Source: Nanobdellota archaeon
GTDB lineage: Archaea; Nanobdellota; Nanobdellia; Pacearchaeales; GW2011-AR1
NCBI GenBank assembly: GCA_022563455.1
Contig: JADFNI010000025.1
Span: 1-16,488 of the forward strand
Direction of reading: 5' to 3'
Length of the DNA: 16,488 bases
In this document: piece by piece, positions 5,963-13,212 of the stretch
How positions within the stretch are numbered: the first letter of the stretch is position 1
Layout of the letters: every line of letters begins with the position of its first letter
The notes under the pieces: model-generated
Databases searched by the model: none
Told to the model about the DNA's origin: nothing
Seen by the model: only the letters and a program-made list of their open reading frames with translations
Position numbers and translations under genes: made by a program

Positions 5963-6259
5963 ATGGTATCCGTATATGATATTGTCGAGAAAGCGGCTAA
6001 GACCGGAAAAGTTGATAAAGGAGTTAATGAAGTTACGAAGGCGGTTGAGCGAGGAATTGCGAAGCTTGTTGTTGTAGCGTTGGATGTTGACCCTAAGGAA
6101 CTTACGCAGCATTTACCAATACTCTCAGAAGAGAAAGGAATAAAGTTTGTCCAGTGTGATTCTCGAGAGAAACTTGGTATTTCTGTTGGAATAAACAGGC
6201 CAACTGCTGCTGTTGCTGTCATCTTAGAAGGTGAAGCAAAGTTGGATTCTTTAGAGTAA
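5963..6259 (+). CDS. rpl7ae: 50S ribosomal protein L7Ae
   Basis: L7Ae binds kink-turns in 23S rRNA, in box C/D and H/ACA guide RNAs and in RNase P RNA. The sequence has the family core KGVNEVTKAVERGIAKLVVVALDVDPKEL, then HLPILSEEKGIKFVQCDSREKLG and the hydrophobic PTAAVAVI strand. At 98 residues it is shorter than the roughly 120 usual in archaea, mainly at the two ends. It opens the conserved archaeal cluster L7Ae-S28e-L24e. Its leader of about 58 nt starts with a kink-turn-like fold, so negative feedback by the protein on its own mRNA is plausible. Confidence 0.96.
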   Translation: MVSVYDIVEKAAKTGKVDKGVNEVTKAVERGIAKLVVVALDVDPKELTQHLPILSEEKGIKFVQCDSREKLGISVGINRPTAAVAVILEGEAKLDSLE

Positions 6260-6278
6260 TAATCTTTAGAGAGATTAT
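6259..6278 (+). other. Short hairpin between L7Ae and S28e
   Basis: A 7-bp perfect stem ATAATCT / AGATTAT closes a 6-base loop directly at the L7Ae stop codon. It may stabilise or separate the two messages. No T-run follows, so it does not look like a terminator. Confidence 0.35.
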
Positions 6279-6310
6279 ACAAGTACCTTATAGATTAGAT
6301 TAAAATTAAT

Positions 6311-6607
6311 ATGGCAAAAGAAACAAAAAAACAAGAGAAGAAAGGTGGAGGATCAGCCGGTTCTGAAAAGCTTACTAGTGAGGGAGCTGTTCCGGCGATT
6401 GTTGAGGCGACGCTTGCTAGAACTGGGACTCGTGGCGAAATCACCCAGGTTAGATGTAAAATTTTGCAGGGAAAAAATAGAGGAAAATCAATGAGGAGAA
6501 ATGTTAGGGGGCCTGTGAAGAAAAGAGATATATTGATGCTTAGGGAAACTGAAATTGAATCTAGAAGGGTTATGAAAAGGATTAAGGGTGGAGGCTCTCG
6601 AGATTAA
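6311..6607 (+). CDS. rps28e: 30S ribosomal protein S28e
   Basis: Small-subunit protein of the archaeal/eukaryotic S28e family, near the mRNA exit region. The conserved core is PAIVEATLARTGTRGEITQVRCKILQGKNRGKSMRRNVRGPVKKRDILMLRETEIESRR, ending in the near-invariant DILMLRETE. An N-terminal extension of about 25 Lys/Gly/Ser-rich residues makes it 98 residues rather than about 70; it is probably disordered and RNA-binding. It lies 51 bases after L7Ae and abuts L24e with no gap. An AT-rich element near 6288-6293 could be a weak internal promoter, but its spacing to the ATG is poor. Confidence 0.95.
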   Translation: MAKETKKQEKKGGGSAGSEKLTSEGAVPAIVEATLARTGTRGEITQVRCKILQGKNRGKSMRRNVRGPVKKRDILMLRETEIESRRVMKRIKGGGSRD

Positions 6608-6877
6608 ATGGTTGTTTGTTCTTTTTGTAGGAATAATTATGAGTACCCTAGAGGTACCACTGTAGTTCAAAAAGATGGGACTGCGAGATATTATTGTAGC
6701 AGTAAATGTCGGAAAAATCTAGAGATGGGTAGGCTTAATAAAAAAGTCAAGTGGGTTCGAAAGTCTCGCGTTGTAAAGGAAGAAAAGGCCAAAAAGGATG
6801 CTTCTTATAAGGCCAAAAAGGATGCTGTAGAAGATGAAGCAAAGAAGAAAGCTTTTAAGAAATCTAAAAAAGAATAA
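6608..6877 (+). CDS. rpl24e: 50S ribosomal protein L24e
   Basis: Zinc-binding large-subunit protein. The Cys4 site is CSFC (Cys4, Cys7) with CSSKCRK near residues 31-35, and between them are the family's PRGTTVVQKDGTARYY and, after, KWVRKSRV. The start codon directly follows the S28e stop, and a purine-rich GGTGGAGG (6587-6594) lies upstream in the S28e end. The C-terminal tail of about 30 residues is a Lys/Ala/Asp-rich extension containing two copies of KAKKDA. The order L7Ae-S28e-L24e is standard for archaea. The ndk gene that often follows is absent here. Confidence 0.96.
   Translation: MVVCSFCRNNYEYPRGTTVVQKDGTARYYCSSKCRKNLEMGRLNKKVKWVRKSRVVKEEKAKKDASYKAKKDAVEDEAKKKAFKKSKKE
6785..6826 (+). 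repeat. Tandem 24-nt duplication in the L24e tail
   Basis: An 18-base identical segment occurs at 6785-6802 and 6809-6826. It encodes KAKKDA twice with an eight-residue period, a recent in-frame expansion of the basic tail. Confidence 0.7.
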
Positions 6878-6902
6878 ATATATACGTTTAGTAATATAAA
6901 TA

Positions 6903-6910
6903 TTTATAAA
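6903..6910 (+). promoter_or_regulatory. TATA-like element and SD for the exported EEP protein
   Basis: TTTATAAA predicts a start near 6932, leaving a leader of about ten bases. That leader carries GGAG (6933-6936) five bases before the ATG at 6942. Confidence 0.45.
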
Positions 6911-6941
6911 TCATAACATTTATTTTGTAGTAGGAGTAAAG

Positions 6942-7874
6942 ATGGAGCGGAGGCAATTTATTATTGGAGGACTGGTGGCCTTAGCTTCATTTAATGAAAT
7001 TGGACGTTCATATTACTCTCCAATTGATTATGGACCCTCTTTTAGAGATTCTACAGAGTTAGGTTCTTCATATCAAGCAGATTCATTAAAAATAAAGACT
7101 GGAACTTGGAATCTTGCCGCTTATCTTTTTAATAGAAAATTTGAAAATTCTTTGAGATTTAGAATAAAATATGCTGGAAAGTCAATAAGTAATTTGGTTC
7201 CTGTGCCTGACATTGTTGGGTTTCAAGAGGTTTTTGGTGGTAGTCGAAGAAGAATAGTTGATTCTTTAAAAGGAACTAAATTAAAATTTGGTCATTATTT
7301 TCCATCAAATTTTTTTGGTAGTGGGTTATTTGTAATGAGTGCTTTTCCTATAATAAAAACTGAGTTTCATCAGTTTAGTAAACAAGGAAATCCATTAGAA
7401 TTTGAAACATCAGACTTTTATGCTGGAAAAGGGATTTGTTTAACAAGAGTTGAAACTGGAATTGGTGTATTTGATTTTTATAATACTCATTGTCATGGGA
7501 AGTATAGTCTTAGACGTGTTAGTTTATCTAAAAAAGATAGGAGAAAACATAAAAAAATTAGAATTTCTCAAAGATATGAAATAACTGATTTTATAAATGA
7601 ACACTCTCCTGAAAATCTTTTTATATGTGTTGGAGATTTTAATTGTGATCTTGGAAGTGATGAATATATTGAATTTATGGATGATGCTCCATTTAGGAGG
7701 ATTATGGGAGATGTAAATAGTGGCAAAGATCATATTTTTGTAACTAAAAATGATAAATTTGAAATTGATTTTATTGGACTTGATAAAACTCCTGAAAGGT
7801 GGGGTGGAAATGGTCCGAGAATAAGTGATCATGATGGATATTATTCAAGTGTTATGATTAGAAAAATAAGTTAG
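6942..7874 (+). CDS. Exported endonuclease/exonuclease/phosphatase-family protein (Tat signal)
   Basis: A 310-residue metal-dependent phosphohydrolase of the DNase I/sphingomyelinase-like EEP superfamily. Motifs in order: TWNLA (Asn57), GFQEVF (Glu96), NTHCHG (His183), VGDFN (Asp232, Asn234) and a terminal SDHDGYYSSV (Asp296, His297), so all catalytic positions are present. The N-terminus MERRQFIIGGLVALAS fits a twin-arginine signal peptide or signal anchor, placing the enzyme outside the membrane. The substrate could be DNA, RNA or phospholipid head groups; the SGLFVMSAFPI segment is seen in both nuclease and sphingomyelinase branches. It follows the ribosomal cluster but has its own promoter and a Shine-Dalgarno motif. 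In a small host-dependent archaeon an extracellular nuclease would fit nucleotide scavenging; that is inference. Confidence 0.88.
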   Translation: MERRQFIIGGLVALASFNEIGRSYYSPIDYGPSFRDSTELGSSYQADSLKIKTGTWNLAAYLFNRKFENSLRFRIKYAGKSISNLVPVPDIVGFQEVFGGSRRRIVDSLKGTKLKFGHYFPSNFFGSGLFVMSAFPIIKTEFHQFSKQGNPLEFETSDFYAGKGICLTRVETGIGVFDFYNTHCHGKYSLRRVSLSKKDRRKHKKIRISQRYEITDFINEHSPENLFICVGDFNCDLGSDEYIEFMDDAPFRRIMGDVNSGKDHIFVTKNDKFEIDFIGLDKTPERWGGNGPRISDHDGYYSSVMIRKIS

Positions 7875-7886
7875 ATAAAATGGTGT

Positions 7887-7919
7887 ATTTTTCTTTTGTC
7901 GTCGATAAATTGTCTTTTT
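7887..7919 (+). terminator. Oligo-T tracts after the EEP gene
   Basis: Two T-rich runs (TTTTTCTTTT and, further on, CTTTTTG) lie just after the stop codon and before the gyrB promoter. Archaeal intrinsic termination uses such T tracts without a hairpin. Confidence 0.35.
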
Positions 7920-7972
7920 GTCAAGGAAATGTTTATAAAGTAACTTTGTTTTTTTAGATTAGATAAGACAAT
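7909..7972. promoter_or_regulatory. gyrB promoter with flanking inverted repeat
   Basis: TATA-like TTTATAAA (7932-7939) predicts a start near 7961, with a leader of about 22 nt before the gyrB ATG. It lies between ATTGTCTT (7909-7916) and AAGACAAT (7965-7972), a perfect 8-bp inverted repeat whose 12-base extended arms match at 10 positions. This is a possible operator, or two half-sites, around the promoter. Confidence 0.4.
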
Positions 7973-7982
7973 AAATTAAACA

Positions 7983-9887
7983 ATGGCTATGGATAAATAC
8001 TCTGCGAAAGACATTACTGTTCTTGAAGGACTTGAAGCTGTTCGAAAGAGACCTGGAATGTATATTGGTTCAACTGATAAATATGGTCTTCACCATATAG
8101 TTTATGAAGTTGTGGATAATTCTGTTGACGAACATATGGCTGGAGTTTGTACCACCATAAATATCACGATAAATAAAGATAATTCACTTACTGTAACGGA
8201 TGACGGTCGTGGAATGCCTGTGGACCTTCATCCAATCTATAAGAGACCTGCAATGGAAATTATAGTTACTAAACTTCATGCAGGTGGTAAATTTGACAAT
8301 AAAGCTTATGCTGTGTCTGGAGGACTTCATGGTGTTGGAATTTCAGTGGTATCTGCTTTATCTAAAGATATGACTGTTGAAGTTAAAAAGGGTGGGAAAA
8401 TATATTCTCAAAGTTACGGAATTGGAAAACCTAAGGGAGATGTTAAAGTTATTGGGAAGGTAGACTCAAAAGAACATGGGACTAAGGTTACATTTATGCC
8501 AGATGAATCAATCTTTTCTACGATAAATTTTGATTATAATACTCTTGCTACGAGATTTAGAGAAACTTGTTTTTTGAATGCTGGATTAAAAATTATTTTT
8601 AGCGATTTTCGAGGAGAAAAGGAAAAATCTGAAACATTTTATTATGAGGGAGGACTACTCGAATTTGTTAAATGGTTAAATAAGAACAGAAAACCTATCC
8701 ATACAAAACCTATATATTTTAAAAGACAAGATGGAACGACACAGGTAGAAGTAGCTATACAGTATAGTGATTCATATAATGAGAACATTCAAGGTTTTGT
8801 GAATAGTATTAATACGATTGAGGGAGGAACTCACGTTGCTGGTTTGAAATCTGCGCTTACTCGTGTAGTAAATGATTATGGGATCAAGAAGGGAGTTCTT
8901 AGGAAAGGACAGAAACTTACTGGAGACGATATTCGCGAAGGAATTACTGCAGTTATATCGTTGAAAATGCAAGATCCTCAATTTGAAGGACAGACCAAAA
9001 CAAAGCTTGGAAATGGAGAGATAAAAGGGATAGTGGACTCTATGTCTACTTCTGCACTCAGTGATTTTTTAGAAGAAAATCCGGTTGTCGCTAAATCTAT
9101 TCTTACTAAAGCTACTGCAGCCTTGAAAGCTCGTGAAGCTGCGAAGAAAGCGAAGGATTTGGTTAGGCGAAAAAATGCGTTATCTGTTGGATCTGGTCTT
9201 CCGGGAAAGCTAGCTGACTGTTCTAGTAAGAAAAGAGAACTTACAGAACTTTATGTTGTTGAGGGGGATTCTGCTGGAGGAACTGCTAAAGGTGGACGGG
9301 ACCGAGAGACTCAAGCTATTCTTCCATTGAGGGGTAAGATTCTTAATGTTGAAAAGTCGAATCCTGCAAAGGCTTTAGGTAGTGAGCAGATTTCTAATTT
9401 AATTACTGCTATTGGGACTGGTGTTGGGGAAGGTTTTGATATGGAAAAGCTTAGGTATAATAAGATAATTATTATGACTGATGCTGATGTTGATGGACAG
9501 CATATTAAGGCTTTACTTTTGACTTTGTTTTTTAGATACACTCCCCATTTAATAGAAGCTGGGCACATATTTATTGCAGTTGCTCCCTTTTTTAAAATCA
9601 GAAAGGGTGGTAAGGACTATTACGTTTATAGTAGGGAAGAATTAGATGTTTTGCTTAAGACATTTGGTGGGAAGGGAGAAGTTAGTAGATTTAAGGGTCT
9701 TGGGGAAATGAATGATGAACAGCTTTGGGATACAACTATGAATCCGAAGACTAGAATTTTGAAACAAGTTTCAATTGAGGATGCGGTTGAGGCGGATGAA
9801 ACATTGTCTCTTCTTATGGGAGATGCCGTTGCACCTAGGCGAAAATTTATTGAAGAGAATGCTGATAAAGCGGAGATTGATTTATGA
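7983..9887 (+). CDS. gyrB: DNA gyrase subunit B (bacterial type)
   Basis: ATPase subunit of gyrase, which introduces negative supercoils. In the GHKL domain Glu42, Asn46, Asp49 and Asp73 match the E. coli numbering, and GGLHGVG (113-119) forms the ATP lid. The transducer domain carries the QTK loop (337-339). The TOPRIM domain has EGDSAGG (Glu427) and TDADVDG (Asp500, Asp502). The C-terminus VSRFKGLGEMNDEQLWDTTMNP is typical. At 634 residues it is the short form without the large insertion of E. coli GyrB. It opens a gyrB-cupin-zinc ribbon-gyrA unit with its own TATA-like promoter. Gyrase is of bacterial origin in archaea, so an old transfer is expected; composition here matches the neighbours. 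Confidence 0.98.
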   Translation: MAMDKYSAKDITVLEGLEAVRKRPGMYIGSTDKYGLHHIVYEVVDNSVDEHMAGVCTTINITINKDNSLTVTDDGRGMPVDLHPIYKRPAMEIIVTKLHAGGKFDNKAYAVSGGLHGVGISVVSALSKDMTVEVKKGGKIYSQSYGIGKPKGDVKVIGKVDSKEHGTKVTFMPDESIFSTINFDYNTLATRFRETCFLNAGLKIIFSDFRGEKEKSETFYYEGGLLEFVKWLNKNRKPIHTKPIYFKRQDGTTQVEVAIQYSDSYNENIQGFVNSINTIEGGTHVAGLKSALTRVVNDYGIKKGVLRKGQKLTGDDIREGITAVISLKMQDPQFEGQTKTKLGNGEIKGIVDSMSTSALSDFLEENPVVAKSILTKATAALKAREAAKKAKDLVRRKNALSVGSGLPGKLADCSSKKRELTELYVVEGDSAGGTAKGGRDRETQAILPLRGKILNVEKSNPAKALGSEQISNLITAIGTGVGEGFDMEKLRYNKIIIMTDADVDGQHIKALLLTLFFRYTPHLIEAGHIFIAVAPFFKIRKGGKDYYVYSREELDVLLKTFGGKGEVSRFKGLGEMNDEQLWDTTMNPKTRILKQVSIEDAVEADETLSLLMGDAVAPRRKFIEENADKAEIDL

Positions 9888-9956
9888 TCAACCTTTTTAG
9901 AAAAAAGGTTGGCCAAAAAGGCTTAGGGAGAAATTGGATTTTGGAGATTGATTTAT
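9872..9956 (+). repeat. 14-bp direct repeat bracketing a hairpin at the gyrB end
   Basis: GGAGATTGATTTAT occurs at 9872-9885 (last gyrB codons) and 9943-9956 (just before the cupin ATG). Between the copies are 57 bases with the hairpin and a diverged third partial copy at about 9927-9942. The right copy reads ATT GAT TTA TAA overlapping ATG, as if it were the original gyrB stop joined to the cupin start. Confidence 0.5.
9889..9911 (+). other. Strong hairpin between gyrB and the cupin gene
   Basis: A perfect 10-bp stem CAACCTTTTT / AAAAAGGTTG has a 3-base loop (9899-9901), two bases after the gyrB stop. No T-run follows, so it may be an mRNA-stability or attenuation element rather than a terminator. 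Confidence 0.5.
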
Positions 9957-9957
9957 A

Positions 9958-10317
9958 ATGGAGAAACATGTGGAAAAGATTTGGGGGAGTGAGGATTGGA
10001 TTGTGAATAGAGATTACTGTGGAAAAATCTTAAATTTAAAGAAAGGTTTTAGATGTAGTATCCATCATCATAAGATAAAAGATGAAACTTTTTATATTCT
10101 TGAGGGACGAGTATTAATGGAAATTGATGGAGTTAAAAAAATAATGAATCCTGGAGATATTCAATTAATTGAACCAAGTCAAAAGCATAGATTTACTGGT
10201 TTAAGTGACTCAAAAATAATTGAATTTTCTACAACACATAGAGAAGATGATAGTTATAGGGATGTGAAGAGTGGACAAGTAGATTTAGATACTTTAGATT
10301 TAGGAGAGTTGGAATAA
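9958..10317 (+). CDS. Single-domain cupin protein (sugar isomerase-like)
   Basis: A 119-residue cupin with both metal-binding motifs: HHHKIKDETFYILEG (His36, His38, Glu43, Gly50) and PGDIQLIEPSQKH (Gly66, Asp67, Pro73, His77). The stretch IEFSTTHREDDSYR after the barrel resembles mannose-6-phosphate isomerase C-terminal cupins and D-lyxose isomerase-like proteins, so a sugar or sugar-phosphate substrate is possible but not shown. It lies between gyrB and gyrA. Its stop shares a base with the next start (TAATG), so it belongs to the gyrase unit by transcription, without an evident functional link to supercoiling. Confidence 0.85.
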   Translation: MEKHVEKIWGSEDWIVNRDYCGKILNLKKGFRCSIHHHKIKDETFYILEGRVLMEIDGVKKIMNPGDIQLIEPSQKHRFTGLSDSKIIEFSTTHREDDSYRDVKSGQVDLDTLDLGELE

Positions 10318-10640
10318 TGGGAGATGAAGTAAAGGTTTATTTTTGTCCGGAATGCGAGTCTACTGATGTGAAATATGTCTTTGGTTTTATGAATTTATTT
10401 GGAACTATTCCTATGAAGGAATGTGGTGATTGTAATCTTCGTGCTCCTACGTTTCCTATGTTGATTGCTAAAAAATCTATACTTGAAGAAATGGAGAATA
10501 GGAAAAAGGCTAGGACTAAGAAAAGTAAAAAGAAGAGGATTACTGCGAAGGTCTCTTCTAAGACTAAGAAAATAAATAAGAAATCTGGAGTTGCAGTTGT
10601 GCATACCCCAAAAAAGCGGAGTAAGGGGGCAAAGAGATGA
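10317..10640 (+). CDS. Zinc-ribbon protein with long basic tail, function unknown
   Basis: A 107-residue protein. The N-terminal ribbon has CPEC (Cys10, Cys13) and CGDC (Cys36, Cys39) around VKYVFGFMNLFGTIPMKE. From about residue 52 the chain is Lys/Arg-rich (RKKARTKKSKKKR ... KKRSKGAKR) and probably binds nucleic acid without a fixed fold. It overlaps the cupin stop by one base and the gyrA start by four (ATGA), so translation of gyrA is likely coupled to it. GGAG (10303-10306) lies ten bases before its ATG. An accessory role for gyrase on DNA is possible but only suggested by position. Confidence 0.75.
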   Translation: MGDEVKVYFCPECESTDVKYVFGFMNLFGTIPMKECGDCNLRAPTFPMLIAKKSILEEMENRKKARTKKSKKKRITAKVSSKTKKINKKSGVAVVHTPKKRSKGAKR

Positions 10641-13207
10641 CTACAGAAATGATAGAAAATGGAAATGTCAAAGAGATAGAAAATATTGATGAAGCCGAGG
10701 CTGAAGCTAGTGAATTTGATAGGAAAAGGAAATTGTTGAAGTCGAGTGTTCAGGCAAAAGAATTGATTGATGCTGAGATTTCTACAGAAATGAGAGAAGC
10801 TTATCTTAATTACGCTATGTCTGTTATAGTTGCTCGAGCGTTGCCGTCAGCTGAGGATGGACTCAAACCAGTTCAACGAAGAATATTATGGGCGATGAAT
10901 GAGATGGGTTTACAGTCTAATAAACAGACTAAGAAATCAGGAAGAATTGTTGGAGATACTATGGGTAAATATCATCCTCATGGGGACGCTTCTATTTATG
11001 ATGCGATGGTTAGAATGTCTCAGAATTTTTCACTTAGATATCCGTTAGTTATAGGGCAGGGGAACTTTGGATCGGTTGATGGGGATAATGCTGCTGCTCC
11101 AAGATATACTGAAGCTAAGATGGCTAAGATAAGTGATGAATTACTTTTAGATATTGATAAGAAGACTGTTGGGATGAGGCTTAATTATGATAATACATTA
11201 AAAGAGCCTGTTGTTCTTCCTGGAAAAATTCCTAATTTGCTTCTTAATGGAGCTTCTGGTATTGCTGTTGGTATGGCTACTAATATTCCACCTCATAATA
11301 TTAAAAATGTGTGTGATGCTATTCTTACTTATCTTGAAAATACAAAATGTGATGATAAGGAACTTATAGCTGCAATAAAGGCGCCCGATTTTCCAACAGG
11401 AGGAATTGTTAGCGGGGAAATAAAAAGAATTTATACTGAAGGGCGTGGTAAACTTATTATCGAAGGGAAATTTGAAATTGAAGAGCCTAAGAAGGCTAGC
11501 GGGCGAACAAAGATAATTATTACTGAAATTCCTTATCAAGTAAACAAGGCTACTCTTGTTGAACAAATTGCTCTTCTAGTTAGGGATAAAAAACTTCCAG
11601 ATATCTCAGATATTCGAGATGAATCTAGTAAAGGAAAGATTAGAATTTTAATTGAACTTCGACGAGAAAGCGAAGCGAAATTTACATTGAATCGACTTTA
11701 TAAGTATACCCAGCTTCGAACCAGTTTCAATGTTAATATGCTTGCTATTGTTGGGAATGTTCCGAAACAATTGACCCTTAGAGATTATATTAAGGTTTAT
11801 GTCCTTCACAGACAAGGAGTTATTAGAAAGACAAAAGAATTTGATTTGGAAAAGGCTGAAAATAGACTTCATATTGTTGAAGGGCTATTGAAAGCTCAGT
11901 CAAATATAGATTCGGTTGTAAAACTTATTCGTGCTGCTAAATCTAAGACAGAAGCTGCTAGTAGTTTGAAGCTTAAGTTTAGTTTATCGGATAAGCAAGT
12001 AGAGGCTATTTTGGATATGCGGCTTCACCAGATTACTTCATTAGAATTTGATAAACTTAAGAAAGAGGAAGGAAACTTAAAAGATTTAATTGAGACTTTG
12101 AAAAAAATTCTTGGGAATGAAAAAGACATTTTGAAAATTATTAAAAAGGATCTGGAAGAAATTAAGGAAAAGTATGGGGATAACAGGAAGACAAAAATTG
12201 TTGGATCAGTTAAAGAGTTGGAGGAACACGATTTGGTTGATAAGAGGGAAGTTGTTGTGACTATTACAGAAAAGGGTTATATTAAACGAATCGATTTAAA
12301 GCAGTATAAGGAGCAAAAGAGGGGAGGGAAGGGAGTTATTGGAAGTGATTTGACTGAAGCCGATTTTGTAAAAGAACTTCTTGCTTGCAATACTCATGAC
12401 TACATGTTGTTTTTTACAGATAAGGGGAAGGTTCATTGGTTGAAGGCTCACGAAATTCCGTCCTCGGCTAAGAGTAGTAAGGGAAAAGCGATTGTTAATT
12501 TACTTGCTCTTAAGGATGAAAAAGTTACTAGTGTTATTTCAGTTAAGAAGTTTGAGGATTATTTGATGATGGCGACTAAGAAGGGCATCGTTAAGAAAAT
12601 TGAGCTTTCGCAATTTGCTAATCCTAGAAAAGGTGGGATCAAGGCTATAAAGGTTACTGAGACCGAGGATACTCTTATTAGTGTTAAACTTATGAAGGCC
12701 TCCCAAGAAATTTTACTTGTGACTAAAAAGGGCCAGGCGATTCGATTTAAGGAAACTGAAGTTAGGTCTATGGGTAGGGCGTCATATGGTGTTGGAGGGA
12801 TAAAACTTGGGAGTGGAGATTCTGTTGTTTCCTTAGAAATTCTTCCCACAAAAGACGCTTCTAAATATTCTGTTCTTACAATTACTCGAAATGGATATGG
12901 TAAGAGGACTGAAATTAGTGACTATAGGCTTACTGGTCGAAGTGGAAAGGGAGTTATTAATATGAAGGTTACTCCCAAAACTGGAGAAATTGTTACTTCC
13001 CAAGTAGTTGTTAACGAGGATAATATTATTGTTATGACTGAGAAGGGGATTGTTATTAGGACGCAGGTTAATAATATTAGAATTATGGGAAGGGCTACTC
13101 AGGGTGTTCGGGTAATTAAAATTAAGTCTGGGGATAAGGTAACTGATTTGGTTAGAGTTCCGACTGATGAATATATCGAAGATTCAACAGACGATTTAGA
13201 AGAGTAA
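10637..13207 (+). CDS. gyrA: DNA gyrase subunit A (bacterial type)
   Basis: Breakage-reunion subunit of gyrase. The winged-helix/tower region starts at EISTEMREAYLNYAMSVIVARALP, with GRIVGDTMGKYHPHGDASIYDA and the catalytic Tyr157 in AAAPRYTEAKM. A coiled-coil arm with DMRLHQITSLEFDKL follows. The C-terminal beta-pinwheel begins with a GyrA box, QKRGGKG (about 560-566), which marks a true supercoiling gyrase rather than topoisomerase IV. Pinwheel repeats follow (GRASYGVGGIKL, GRSGKGVINMK, GRATQGVRVIK). An acidic N-terminal extension of about 45 residues precedes the core. The E. coli Ser83 position is Ala118 (followed by Ser119), while the Asp87 equivalent, Asp122, is kept. At 856 residues it is of normal length. 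It converges on the next gene with only five bases between the stops. Confidence 0.98.
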   Translation: MTTEMIENGNVKEIENIDEAEAEASEFDRKRKLLKSSVQAKELIDAEISTEMREAYLNYAMSVIVARALPSAEDGLKPVQRRILWAMNEMGLQSNKQTKKSGRIVGDTMGKYHPHGDASIYDAMVRMSQNFSLRYPLVIGQGNFGSVDGDNAAAPRYTEAKMAKISDELLLDIDKKTVGMRLNYDNTLKEPVVLPGKIPNLLLNGASGIAVGMATNIPPHNIKNVCDAILTYLENTKCDDKELIAAIKAPDFPTGGIVSGEIKRIYTEGRGKLIIEGKFEIEEPKKASGRTKIIITEIPYQVNKATLVEQIALLVRDKKLPDISDIRDESSKGKIRILIELRRESEAKFTLNRLYKYTQLRTSFNVNMLAIVGNVPKQLTLRDYIKVYVLHRQGVIRKTKEFDLEKAENRLHIVEGLLKAQSNIDSVVKLIRAAKSKTEAASSLKLKFSLSDKQVEAILDMRLHQITSLEFDKLKKEEGNLKDLIETLKKILGNEKDILKIIKKDLEEIKEKYGDNRKTKIVGSVKELEEHDLVDKREVVVTITEKGYIKRIDLKQYKEQKRGGKGVIGSDLTEADFVKELLACNTHDYMLFFTDKGKVHWLKAHEIPSSAKSSKGKAIVNLLALKDEKVTSVISVKKFEDYLMMATKKGIVKKIELSQFANPRKGGIKAIKVTETEDTLISVKLMKASQEILLVTKKGQAIRFKETEVRSMGRASYGVGGIKLGSGDSVVSLEILPTKDASKYSVLTITRNGYGKRTEISDYRLTGRSGKGVINMKVTPKTGEIVTSQVVVNEDNIIVMTEKGIVIRTQVNNIRIMGRATQGVRVIKIKSGDKVTDLVRVPTDEYIEDSTDDLEE

Positions 13208-13212
13208 GATAT

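Noticed and set aside
7524..7832. Antisense frames within the EEP, gyrB and gyrA genes
   Set aside because: They lack family features and have composition expected of the reverse strand of AT-rich coding sequence, while the sense frames are well-known proteins.
9889..9911. Rho-independent terminator after gyrB
   Set aside because: The stem is strong but no T-run follows, archaea use T tracts instead, and the downstream genes lack a clear promoter of their own.
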